Assembly (NCBI RefSeq): GCF_003935895.2
Contig: NZ_CP054058.1
Location: 4,321,177 to 4,385,176 of the forward strand
From: Scandinavium goeteborgense
GTDB lineage: Bacteria > Pseudomonadota > Gammaproteobacteria > Enterobacterales > Enterobacteriaceae
Direction: 5' to 3'
DNA length: 64,000 nt
The position numbers and the translations under genes are program-made. This document shows positions 28,955-36,514 of this stretch, in pieces; the first letter of the stretch is position 1, and every line of letters starts with the position of its first letter. The notes beneath the pieces were generated by a model. That model saw only the letters and a program-made list of their open reading frames with translations, was not told the origin of the DNA and searched no databases.

Positions 28955-30595
28955 TCAGCGACCTTTAAACCAGCCAACCACCCAGGTCAGGACGCCAGCG
29001 CCCATTAACCAGGCAGGCTGTAATCCGAGGTCCGGACGCGTAATCAACAACAGGGTTCCGCTCAGCATGAATACGGCGCCCACGCCGAACAGATAACGGG
29101 ATTGCCCCCGTCGGGTATGACCGGACTCCATGTCGTGGGCGATTTTATCAAGGCTTCGCTGGAGACTTTTGCCCTGGCGCAAACTGTCGTAAATCAGTTC
29201 CGGCATTTCCGGCATTTTTTCGATCCAGAACGGCGCTTTTTCTTTAAACGCACGCACCAGCGCCGGAAGGCCAACCTGATCTTTAATCCATGACTCAAGG
29301 AAAGGTTTCGCTGTCTTCCATAAGTCTAACTGAGGATAGAGCTGGCGGCCTACCCCCTCAACGTAAAGTAGTGTTTTCTGAAGTAAAACAAGCTGCGGCT
29401 GAACTTCCATATTAAAGCGGCGCGCGGTGTTAAACAGATTCAGCAGAACATGGCCGAAAGAGATCTCCGCCAGCGGCTTCTCGAAGATGGGTTCACAGAC
29501 TGTGCGAATCGCAAATTCAAACTCTTCGACGTTGGTATCCGGCGGTACCCAGCCAGAATCCACGTGCAGTTCTGCCACTTTGCGGTAGTCGCGATTAAAG
29601 AAAGCGATAAAGTTTTCAGCCAGATAGCGCTTATCTTCTTTGTTCAGCGAGCCGACTATCCCGCAGTCGATGCCAATATATTTCGGATCTTCCGGATGTT
29701 CGTAGCTGACAAAAATATTGCCGGGGTGCATATCGGCATGGAAGAAGCTGTCGCGGAAAACCTGAGTGAAGAACACCTGCACGCCGCGTTCGGCAAGCAG
29801 TTTCATGTTGGTATTCTGCTTTTCCAGCGTCTCAATATCTGAGACCGGAATGCCATAAATGCGCTCCATCACCAGCATGTCTTCACGACAATAGTCGGAA
29901 TAGACTTCCGGGACGTAGAGCATCGGGCTGTCTTCGAAATTGCGGCGTAGCTGGATGGCGTTGGCGGCTTCGCGCAGTAAATTCAGCTCATCAAGCAGCG
30001 TTTTTTCATACTCGCGCACCACTTCCTGCGGACGTAGACGGCGGCCATCGGGCAGCAGACGTGGCACCCAACGTGCGAGACGGTAAATCAGTTTCATGTC
30101 CGCTTTGATAATCGGCAGAATATCCGGGCGGATAACCTTAATGACCACTTCTTTGCCGTTTTCTTTCAGGCGCGCCGTGTGTACCTGGGCGATAGACGCG
30201 GACGCCAGCGGTTGAACGCTGAAATCGTCGAACCAGCTTTCAACGGGAATATCACCCATCGATTTTTCGATTTGCTGCTGCGCGAGTTTGCCGTCAAACG
30301 GCGCAACGCGGTCCTGCAACATAGCCAGCTGATCGGCGATTTGAAGTGGAAAGAGATCACGGCGGGTAGAAAGCATCTGACCGAATTTAATCCAGACCGG
30401 GCCGAGATGCTGCAAGGCAAGGCGTAGACGCTCGCCTAACGGCAGGTCTTTGTGGCGATTTGGCATCCAGAACAACATCCGCCGCCCGATTCGAAGCGGC
30501 AGGGTGATGCGCATTTTGGGAATGAGCTCATCAAGCCCGTAACTCAAAAAGGTGTGGATGATAAAATACAGGCGCCGAATTTCCCCTGGCGTCAT
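28955..30595 (-). CDS. ubiB: UbiB, ubiquinone biosynthesis kinase-like ATPase
   Basis: Atypical kinase-fold (ADCK/COQ8) protein required for coenzyme Q synthesis, with ATPase activity thought to help extract or organise lipid intermediates. 546 residues. KxGQ-type motif [16 protein letters not shown] (about 80-95), nucleotide-binding [10 protein letters not shown], catalytic-loop-like [11 protein letters not shown] and metal-binding [10 protein letters not shown] are present; two C-terminal membrane spans (about 500-543) end WVVGWFKGR. It overlaps ubiJ by four bases (ATGA). Confidence 0.97.
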   Translation of the reverse strand: MTPGEIRRLYFIIHTFLSYGLDELIPKMRITLPLRIGRRMLFWMPNRHKDLPLGERLRLALQHLGPVWIKFGQMLSTRRDLFPLQIADQLAMLQDRVAPFDGKLAQQQIEKSMGDIPVESWFDDFSVQPLASASIAQVHTARLKENGKEVVIKVIRPDILPIIKADMKLIYRLARWVPRLLPDGRRLRPQEVVREYEKTLLDELNLLREAANAIQLRRNFEDSPMLYVPEVYSDYCREDMLVMERIYGIPVSDIETLEKQNTNMKLLAERGVQVFFTQVFRDSFFHADMHPGNIFVSYEHPEDPKYIGIDCGIVGSLNKEDKRYLAENFIAFFNRDYRKVAELHVDSGWVPPDTNVEEFEFAIRTVCEPIFEKPLAEISFGHVLLNLFNTARRFNMEVQPQLVLLQKTLLYVEGVGRQLYPQLDLWKTAKPFLESWIKDQVGLPALVRAFKEKAPFWIEKMPEMPELIYDSLRQGKSLQRSLDKIAHDMESGHTRRGQSRYLFGVGAVFMLSGTLLLITRPDLGLQPAWLMGAGVLTWVVGWFKGR

Positions 30596-31197
30596 TTCCC
30601 CTCCAGTTTTTCCAGCCGTTTGGTTAAGGCCTCAGCAGCGCGCGCAACGGCGTCGCTCTCTTCGGCAAACCAGGCCACTTCCAGCGAGCCGGGCGCCATG
30701 CGCCACTCTTCGGTAATGACCTCAGACACATAACGCTGCTGACGTTGCAGCCCGCGTTGCAGGAATTTCGCCCCGCCGCGCAGCACTTTACTGACGCCTT
30801 CCGCCGCGATATCGCCGGTATACGGGGCCAGCAGTTCAGCAGGATCGAATTCTGCCAGGTCCGCCAGCGCGACAAAGTTTTGCACCACCTGCAGGTCACC
30901 CTGCACTTCGAGATCGCCCGAACGGATGAGGGTGGTCAACTGCTGACGGTTGCGTAACTGCGGCAACACGCCAAGGCGGGTACTTACCGTGCAGTCCGCC
31001 TCGCCTTCCCACGCACTCAGCACGTCAATCTGCTGCTCGCTAAAGGCCAGCACCAGCGGGGATGTGAACTCTTTCAGCTCGACGCGCAGCACCTTGCCCA
31101 GCAGACGCTGACGGGCAGGTTTTAACGCGCGCTCGCGCCATAAAAAGGTATTAAGCGCACCTTCAATGCCCGCGGTGACTAAAGGTTGAAAAGGCAT
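30592..31197 (-). CDS. ubiJ: UbiJ, ubiquinone biosynthesis accessory factor (SCP2 domain)
   Basis: Lipid-binding accessory protein of the soluble Ubi complex with UbiK. 201 residues. N-terminal SCP2-like sterol-carrier domain (about residues 20-115, including [20 protein letters not shown] and [20 protein letters not shown]) and a C-terminal charged helix, [13 protein letters not shown]. Lies between ubiE and ubiB with a 12-base gap and a 4-base overlap. In E. coli the 3' part of this gene also gives the small RNA EsrE; I cannot confirm it from this sequence alone. Confidence 0.95.
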   Translation of the reverse strand: MPFQPLVTAGIEGALNTFLWRERALKPARQRLLGKVLRVELKEFTSPLVLAFSEQQIDVLSAWEGEADCTVSTRLGVLPQLRNRQQLTTLIRSGDLEVQGDLQVVQNFVALADLAEFDPAELLAPYTGDIAAEGVSKVLRGGAKFLQRGLQRQQRYVSEVITEEWRMAPGSLEVAWFAEESDAVARAAEALTKRLEKLEGK

Positions 31198-31209
31198 GGC
31201 GAACTCCTG

Positions 31210-31965
31210 TCAGAACTTATAACCGCGATGCAGCGCGACGATACCTGCCGTCAGGTTGTAGTAATCGACGCTGTCAAAACCGGCATCCTGCATCATCGCT
31301 TTCAGGGTGTCCTGATCGGGGTGCATGCGGATGGATTCCGCCAGATAGCGGTAGCTCTCGCCGTCTTTTGCGACCATCTCCCCCACACGCGGCAGCACGT
31401 GGAATGAGTACGCGTCATACGCTTTGCTCAGCGGATCAAGAATCGGTTTGGAGAATTCCAGAACCAGCAGACGTCCACCCGGCTTCAGCACGCGGTACAT
31501 CGAGCGCAGCGCTTTTTCTTTATCGGTGACGTTACGCAGGCCAAAGGAGATGGTGATGCAGTCAAAGGTATTGTCCGGGAAGGGCAGCGCTTCTGCGTTA
31601 GCCTGAACGTATTCCACGTTCCCGACGATGCCGATGTTCCGCAGCTTTTCACGACCCATTTTGAGCATTGATTCGTTGATATCAGCCAGTACGACACTGC
31701 CGGTTTCGCCCACCAGACGGGAGAATTTCGCCGTCAGATCACCGGTACCGCCGGCTAAATCCAGCACTTTTTGCCCGCGACGAACGCCGCTACAGTCAAT
31801 GGTGAAGCGCTTCCACAAGCGATGGATACCAAACGACATCAGGTCGTTCATGACATCATACTTAGCGGCAACAGAATGGAATACATGCGCCACCATGTCC
31901 TCTTTCTGCGATTTGGCTACTGTCTGGAAGCCAAAGTGCGTCGTTTCTTGTGAATCCTCAACCAT
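31210..31965 (-). CDS. ubiE: Ubiquinone/menaquinone C-methyltransferase
   Basis: SAM-dependent C-methyltransferase acting in both ubiquinone and menaquinone synthesis. 251 residues. SAM-binding motif [17 protein letters not shown] (about 65-80), motif [21 protein letters not shown] and the UbiE signature [20 protein letters not shown]. First gene of ubiE-ubiJ-ubiB, possibly read from rmuC or its own promoter in the 66-base gap. Confidence 0.97.
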   Translation of the reverse strand: MVEDSQETTHFGFQTVAKSQKEDMVAHVFHSVAAKYDVMNDLMSFGIHRLWKRFTIDCSGVRRGQKVLDLAGGTGDLTAKFSRLVGETGSVVLADINESMLKMGREKLRNIGIVGNVEYVQANAEALPFPDNTFDCITISFGLRNVTDKEKALRSMYRVLKPGGRLLVLEFSKPILDPLSKAYDAYSFHVLPRVGEMVAKDGESYRYLAESIRMHPDQDTLKAMMQDAGFDSVDYYNLTAGIVALHRGYKF

Positions 31966-32031
31966 CTCAATGTCTGCCTATCAAGAAAATGTTCTGCGAG
32001 TGTAACAGATTGGGGGCATTTCCCCTATGCC

Positions 32032-33483
32032 TCAACCGCGCTGGGATACGCGAGAAGGCTCAGTTTCAGAAGGTTCGTCAGAGGCCGGAATGCCCGCGTC
32101 GTTCTCATTAGATGGGCTGTCGTCGAGGGCAAAATTCTCCTCCTGCTCGGTGGCTTGCTCTACCAAATCGGGGTTAATTTCTCGTTTCACCTCAACGCCT
32201 AAACCACGGAATGATTCGGCCTGCGCCAGCAGATTTCCACGACCGGAGGCGAGTTTTTTCATCGCCTGGCGATAGTTGTCCTGCGCTTTATCCAGCCCTT
32301 GCCCGATGGCAGACATGTCATCAACAAACAGGCGCATTTTGTCGTACAGACGACTGGCGCGATCAGCTATCTGCTGGGCATTGCGGCTCTGGTGCTCGTA
32401 GCGCCAAAGATTGGCAATGGTACGCAAGGCCACCAGCAGCGTGGTCGGGCTGACCAGCATAATGTTGTTTTTCAGCGCTTCGGTAATGAGTTCTGGCTGT
32501 CGGTCGAGGGCCAACAAAAATGCGGGCTCGACCGGAATGAACATCAGCACGTAGTCCAGCGAACGCAGGCCCGGTAACTGTTGATAATCTTTGCGGCCCA
32601 ACAGGCGAATATGGTTTCGCACCGAGGCGATATGCTCCTGTAGCGCGGCTTCGCGGGTGTAATCATCGTCGGCGTTGAAGTAGCGCTCGTAGGCCACAAG
32701 GGTCATTTTGGCGTCGATCACCACGTCTTTGCCCTGCGGCAGACGGACGATCACATCGGGTTGCATACGGGCGCGGGTGTCGGTTTCGATACTGACCTGG
32801 GTCTGGTATTCATGGCCTTCGCGCAGGCCAGAGGCTTCCAGCACACGGGTGAGCACCACTTCGCCCCAGTTGCCCTGCGTTTTGTTATCGCCTTTTAGCG
32901 CTTTGGTCAGGTTGACCGCTTCCTGGGTCATCTGCGCATTCAGCTGCTGAAGATTACGAATTTCATGGGCCAGGGTGTGACGCTCCTGCGCCTCTTTGCC
33001 GAAACTGTCCTGCACCTGACGACGAAAGCCGTCGAGCTGCTCGCGTAGCGGCGTCAGCAAACCGTGCAGACTCTGGCGGTTCTGTTCGTCGACCCGGCGA
33101 TTGCTGTGCTCAAAAATACGGTTGGCAAGGTTTTCAAACTGCTCGCTCAGTCGCTGCTCGCTGTTCACCATCTGGCGAATTTTGTCTTCCGCGTGCAGCT
33201 GGGTGGATTCCAGGCGGGTGCTCACTTCACGCAAGTCGGCTTCCAGCGAGGTGTTAATTTCCCGCAGGCTGCGCAGCTCGTTATTCAGCAGTTCACACTC
33301 GTCGCGCCAGTGGGCATTTTGCGCCAGCTGCTGCTTCGCCGCGTTGAGTTCAATGTCGAGCTCATGCCGCTCTTCAATGAAATCGGCCCGCAGCCGGTCG
33401 GCATGGGATTTACTGGCTAACCAGCCAAACGCCGCCCCGACAATCAGTGCTGCCACTGCGCTTAAAATGATTGAGATATCCAC
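32032..33483 (-). CDS. rmuC: DNA recombination protein RmuC
   Basis: Predicted nuclease-fold protein that limits recombination at inverted repeats; exact activity unproven. A GTG start (VDISIILSAVAALIVGAAFG, 483 residues) is preferred: AGGGGGAAG sits directly upstream and it places the N-terminal membrane anchor first, as in E. coli (475 residues). Then a long coiled coil (about 35-170) and the RmuC domain with GDNKTQGNWGEVVLTRVLEA, MQPDVIVRLPQGKDVVIDAK and MFIPVEPAFLLALDR. The C-terminal tail is acidic and variable. Confidence 0.94.
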   Translation of the reverse strand: MDISIILSAVAALIVGAAFGWLASKSHADRLRADFIEERHELDIELNAAKQQLAQNAHWRDECELLNNELRSLREINTSLEADLREVSTRLESTQLHAEDKIRQMVNSEQRLSEQFENLANRIFEHSNRRVDEQNRQSLHGLLTPLREQLDGFRRQVQDSFGKEAQERHTLAHEIRNLQQLNAQMTQEAVNLTKALKGDNKTQGNWGEVVLTRVLEASGLREGHEYQTQVSIETDTRARMQPDVIVRLPQGKDVVIDAKMTLVAYERYFNADDDYTREAALQEHIASVRNHIRLLGRKDYQQLPGLRSLDYVLMFIPVEPAFLLALDRQPELITEALKNNIMLVSPTTLLVALRTIANLWRYEHQSRNAQQIADRASRLYDKMRLFVDDMSAIGQGLDKAQDNYRQAMKKLASGRGNLLAQAESFRGLGVEVKREINPDLVEQATEQEENFALDDSPSNENDAGIPASDEPSETEPSRVSQRG

Positions 33484-33618
33484 CCTTCCCCCTGCTTCAA
33501 CAACGTATCGGCACAACAGAATCTAATTGTTAAGTGTGCTGTATAAATGTCCAGCTGAAAAGGGTTTTCCTGCGAGGATGTACGCAAAATATCGTTGTAA
33601 ACAAGCGTGTTCCATTCC

Positions 33619-33647
33619 GCCCGGCGGCGCTACGCTTGCCAGGCCTA
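33619..33647 (+). repeat. REP element between rmuC and udp
   Basis: GCCCGGCGGCGCTACGCTTG followed by CCAGGCCTAC, a typical enterobacterial REP palindrome, in the 240-base interval between rmuC and the udp 3' end. Confidence 0.75.
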
Positions 33648-33676
33648 CGGTTCAATGCAGAACGATGATGTTATTG

Positions 33677-33703
33677 GCCCGATGGTTGTCAGTGCCATCG
33701 GGC
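33677..33703 (-). terminator. udp 3' hairpin
   Basis: Perfect 9-bp stem GCCCGATGG / CCATCGGGC with a 9-base loop, 20 bases past the udp stop. It lacks a long U run, so it may stabilise the 3' end or terminate weakly. Confidence 0.5.
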
Positions 33704-33722
33704 AACAGAGAGGTTACGGGGA

Positions 33723-34484
33723 TTACAGCAGGCGACGAGCCGCTTCGACCACGATTTTCACCGCGTGGCTTTCGGTTTTCTTCATGGTTTCTGCGTTCGG
33801 GATTTCTTGCTGGGTGCGGTTGACGATGACGCCCGCAACCATGCCCGCGCGCAGGCCCTGGCTGGAACACATGGTCAGCAGGGTGGCGGATTCCATTTCA
33901 TAGTTCATCACGCCCATCGACTGCCACTCTTCCATCGAACCTTTATAGCGGTTAACGACGCGGCCAGAGAAGGTGTCGTAACGCTCCTGACCTGGGTAGA
34001 AGGTGTCGGAAGAAGCGGTCACACCGATATGGGTGGTAGCGCCGACGGATTTAGCCGCTTCCACCAGCGCGGTGGTGCAGGCGAAATCAGCGACGGCCGG
34101 GTATTCCATCGGCGCGAAGTGCAGGCTTGCGCCGTCAAGACGCACGGATGCAGTGGTCACCAGCACATCACCCACGCTGATGTTGGGTTGAATTGCGCCG
34201 GTGGTGCCCACGCGCAAGAAGGTACGAATGCCCAATTGGGCCAGTTCTTCAACCGCGATAGACGTGGACGGGCCGCCGATTCCGGTAGAACACACGATAA
34301 CCGCTTTGCCATCCAGCTCTGCACGCCAGGAGGTGAATTCACGATGTGATGCCAGCTTGACCGGCTTGTCCATCAGCGCGGCGATCTTTTCCACACGCTC
34401 CGGATCGCCCGGGACGATAGCGAGCGTTGCCCCTTGTAAATCGTTCTTGGTGAGGCCGAGATGAAAAACATCAGACGTAGACAT
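33723..34484 (-). CDS. udp: Uridine phosphorylase
   Basis: Cleaves uridine with phosphate to uracil and ribose-1-phosphate in pyrimidine salvage. 253 residues, E. coli length. Family motif [20 protein letters not shown] (about 93-112), the phosphate-binding [10 protein letters not shown] near residue 27 and the ribose-binding EMESATLLT. Controlled, as in E. coli, by CRP and CytR: two CRP-type sites flank a CytR-like half-site upstream. Confidence 0.98.
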   Translation of the reverse strand: MSTSDVFHLGLTKNDLQGATLAIVPGDPERVEKIAALMDKPVKLASHREFTSWRAELDGKAVIVCSTGIGGPSTSIAVEELAQLGIRTFLRVGTTGAIQPNISVGDVLVTTASVRLDGASLHFAPMEYPAVADFACTTALVEAAKSVGATTHIGVTASSDTFYPGQERYDTFSGRVVNRYKGSMEEWQSMGVMNYEMESATLLTMCSSQGLRAGMVAGVIVNRTQQEIPNAETMKKTESHAVKIVVEAARRLL

Positions 34485-34523
34485 ATAAAAACTCCTCTCT
34501 GGGTCGAGTTGTCAGCAGAAGCA

Positions 34524-34536
34524 AAAACGCACTTTA
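34524..34536 (-). promoter_or_regulatory. Probable udp -10 region
   Basis: Minus strand TAAAGT (about 34531-34536) is the best -10 candidate; a start near 34524 would place the proximal CRP site at about -41, the class II position. The -35 is replaced by the CRP site. Confidence 0.4.
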
Positions 34537-34558
34537 CCGAAGCTTTGGACACATTTTC

Positions 34559-34624
34559 GTGACAATCATCACTATGAGTGAAAATGTTTGCATTAGATTT
34601 CTTATAAAAAGTGATTCACATCAC
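34559..34624 (-). promoter_or_regulatory. Paired CRP sites with CytR-type half-site (udp control)
   Basis: Two GTGA-N6-TCAC palindromes are present at 34559-34572 and 34611-34624, centres 52 bases apart. Between them lies TTTGCATT (about 34587-34594), close to the CytR half-site GTTGCATT. This is the known CRP-CytR-CRP architecture of E. coli udp; dlhH on the other side may share the region. Confidence 0.75.
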
Positions 34625-34736
34625 ACTAACAAGTGTTAATGATAACCACTGCACATAAGATAGCCGTTTTCTGGCACTGTGAATTGTTAACCTGCGGACT
34701 ATATTTACTTTTGCGCTATTGGGTACGGAGAAGAGC

Positions 34737-35546
34737 ATGACAGACAAACAACCCGGCTTTGCACCGGCTGCAGAACCGCACGCATCAACCTCAATTCTGA
34801 CATCTGAAGACGCCATCATCGCGGGTGAAACCTCTATTCCGTCGCAGGGCGAAAACATGCCTGCGTTTCACGCCCGGCCGAAAAATGCCGACGGCCCGTT
34901 GCCGGTGGTGATTGTGGTGCAAGAAATTTTCGGCGTACATGAGCATATTCGCGATATTTGCCGACGTCTGGCCGTGGAAGGCTATCTGGCGATTGCGCCA
35001 GAGCTCTATTTCCGCCAGGGCGATCCGAATGATTTTGCCGATATCCCCACGCTGTTCAGCGGCCTGGTCTCGAAAGTGCCGGATGCCCAAGTGCTGGCCG
35101 ATCTCGACCACGTTGCCAGCTGGGCTTCACGTAACGGCGGCGATGTTAATCGCCTGCTGGTCACCGGTTTTTGCTGGGGCGGCCGCATTGCGTGGCTGTA
35201 CGCGGCGCATAATCCACAGTTGAAAGCCGCGGTGGCGTGGTACGGCAAACTGGTGGGTGAGAAGTCGATCAATTCGCCGAAGCATCCGGTCGACATCGCC
35301 ATCGATTTAACCGCGCCGGTGTTGGGTTTGTACGGCGGGCAGGATACGGGCATTTCGCTCGAGAGCGTAGACACCATGCGTCAGGCGTTACGAGCGGCAA
35401 ACGCCAAAGCCGATATTATTGTTTACCCGGAAGCCGGACACGCATTTAACGCTGACTATCGCCCGAGCTATCACGAAGAATCTGCCAAAGACGGTTGGCA
35501 GCGCATGCTGGCGTGGTTTGCGCAGTACGGCGGGAAGAAGGGATAA
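34737..35546 (+). CDS. dlhH: Dienelactone hydrolase family protein
   Basis: Alpha/beta hydrolase of the dienelactone hydrolase family (E. coli YsgA/DlhH); natural substrate uncertain. Start taken at MTDKQPGFAPAAEPHAST (269 residues) with GGAGAAG just upstream. The catalytic cysteine is in GFCWGGRIAWLYAA, aspartate in LYGGQDTGI and histidine in EAGHAFNADYRPSY; the substrate-side glutamate lies in VVQEIFGVHEHIRD. No signal peptide. Divergent from udp; its 3' end faces the unrecognised gene at 35593. Confidence 0.95.
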   Translation: MTDKQPGFAPAAEPHASTSILTSEDAIIAGETSIPSQGENMPAFHARPKNADGPLPVVIVVQEIFGVHEHIRDICRRLAVEGYLAIAPELYFRQGDPNDFADIPTLFSGLVSKVPDAQVLADLDHVASWASRNGGDVNRLLVTGFCWGGRIAWLYAAHNPQLKAAVAWYGKLVGEKSINSPKHPVDIAIDLTAPVLGLYGGQDTGISLESVDTMRQALRAANAKADIIVYPEAGHAFNADYRPSYHEESAKDGWQRMLAWFAQYGGKKG

Positions 35547-35558
35547 CGATTTTCAGAC

Positions 35559-35580
35559 TGCCCGGCAACGCTGCCGGGCA
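35559..35580. terminator. Hairpin between convergent dlhH and the 148-residue gene
   Basis: Perfect 9-bp stem TGCCCGGCA-ACGC-TGCCGGGCA in the 46-base gap. No U run on either side, so termination is uncertain; it could also be a half REP. Confidence 0.45.
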
Positions 35581-35592
35581 AATGCCAACGTC

Positions 35593-36039
35593 TTATTGTT
35601 TGACGATCAAAGGCGTTTTCAACTGATCCACCAGCAAATACACCAGATCGTGCAGCAAACCCACCAGATCCTGCGCATTTCGTGCCAGAAGCGTGTTCCC
35701 GCTCAATGCCAGGGTTAACGCCTGCGCATAATCCAGCATAAATTCTGAATCCTGCCAGCACTCCGGTACGCTGGAGAGAGGCACGGTTTTCGTCGTCAGT
35801 TGACGGACAATCCACTCGGGTAAATCTTCTACGCAACGTTGGCGAAGTACCGTCAGCGCATGCGCTAAACGCCCATACAGTGCCTGCCGATAATATTCAT
35901 CTTCGCATTCCACCATCACACTCACGAACGTGGCGCAGAGATCGGCGGTAGTTAAAAGATCGGCAGAGCCGGAGAGCGGAATATCGAGGGCTTCCTGGAT
36001 TTGGAGGGAGTACAGATTTTGGGTTGGGTTCTTAATCAT
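35593..36039 (-). CDS. Unrecognised 148-residue protein behind a structured leader
   Basis: I do not recognise this protein. It starts MIKNPTQNLYSLQIQEALD after an AAGGAA ribosome-binding site 7 bases upstream. It looks wholly alpha-helical and soluble, mildly acidic, with no signal peptide or membrane span; a hydrophobic helix NAQDLVGLLHDLVYLLVDQL lies near the C-terminus and two cysteines occur near CATFVSVMVEC. The frame is open upstream as far as an ATG at 36174 (193 residues), so the leader could also be translated as an N-terminal extension beginning MVTLAGQPKGWPVSLVSGIP. That extension resembles the N-terminal part of phage-type Icd-like proteins (from memory). No counterpart at this site in E. 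coli K-12. Confidence 0.7.
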   Translation of the reverse strand: MIKNPTQNLYSLQIQEALDIPLSGSADLLTTADLCATFVSVMVECEDEYYRQALYGRLAHALTVLRQRCVEDLPEWIVRQLTTKTVPLSSVPECWQDSEFMLDYAQALTLALSGNTLLARNAQDLVGLLHDLVYLLVDQLKTPLIVKQ

Positions 36040-36061
36040 TTGGCAATTCCTTGTGTCTTTT

Positions 36062-36172
36062 AAGGAGTCACCGCTGGAGTTCCTACGCTCACAGGTGGTG
36101 ACGCTGACGGGGGTAGGAATACCGGACACAAGTGAAACCGGCCAACCTTTCGGTTGCCCCGCCAGCGTCACC
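36062..36172 (-). ncRNA. C4-antisense-RNA-like structured leader
   Basis: Read on the minus strand, GGTGACGCTGGCGGGG (36172-36157) pairs with CCCCGTCAGCGTCACC (36112-36097): 16 positions, one G-U. Inside are two hairpins, CAACC-GAAA-GGTTG (36156-36143) and CCGG-N12-CCGG (36141-36122), giving a three-way junction. The loop segment ATTCCTAC (36120-36113) and the arm GTCACC are complementary to GTAGGAA (36086-36080) and GGTGAC (36072-36067), which lie between the fold and the ribosome-binding site. This is the logic of the P1/P7 C4 RNA and its target; the family assignment is from memory of that fold, not from a search. Confidence 0.55.
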
Positions 36173-36203
36173 ATGGAGTTTACTGAGATGTACGCTGCCG
36201 TAA

Positions 36204-36272
36204 CACAGAAAAATCTGTGCCCACTTATGTTTTATACAGGTTCCTACGCCCGGTTGCGGGATTGACCGCAAC
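36204..36272 (-). other. Two further hairpins upstream of the C4-like fold
   Basis: CACAGA-N4-TCTGTG (36204-36219) and GTTGCGG-N6-CCGCAAC (36253-36272). Between them GCGTAGGAAC (36249-36240) repeats the sequence found downstream at 36088-36079. The rest of 36040-36514 holds no gene; it contains the C4-like element and REP-type repeats listed separately. Confidence 0.55.
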
Positions 36273-36364
36273 GCCATCACCTTACGAATACCATGGTTAT
36301 AAAGAAAGCGGTTTTACGCGTTGCATCCGAGTTGCTTTCCGTTTTGCGAGCACGTTTCAGAAAA

Positions 36365-36396
36365 GCCGCCAGATGGCGCAAGCTTGCCGGGCCTAC
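36365..36396 (+). repeat. REP element downstream of metE
   Basis: GCCGCCAGATGGCGCAAGC followed by TTGCCGGGCCTAC; REP-type palindrome between metE and the structured leader. Confidence 0.65.
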
Positions 36397-36414
36397 AGTC
36401 CTGCGCAATGTATT

Positions 36415-36505
36415 GATTTTGTAGGCCTGGTAAGCATCGCGCCACCAGGCAGCCAGGCCAACAAGAATGATTTTGTAGGCCTGGTAAGCAACGCGCCACC
36501 AGGCA
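36415..36505 (+). repeat. Tandem pair of 37-base REP-type repeats
   Basis: 36415-36451 and 36469-36505 are identical except one base (T versus A at the 24th position of the unit), 54 bases apart start to start. Each contains GTAGGCCTGGTAAGC then GCGCCACCAGGCA, a REP palindrome in inverse orientation. They lie immediately downstream of the metE stop. Confidence 0.85.
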
Positions 36506-36514
36506 ATCCGGCAC

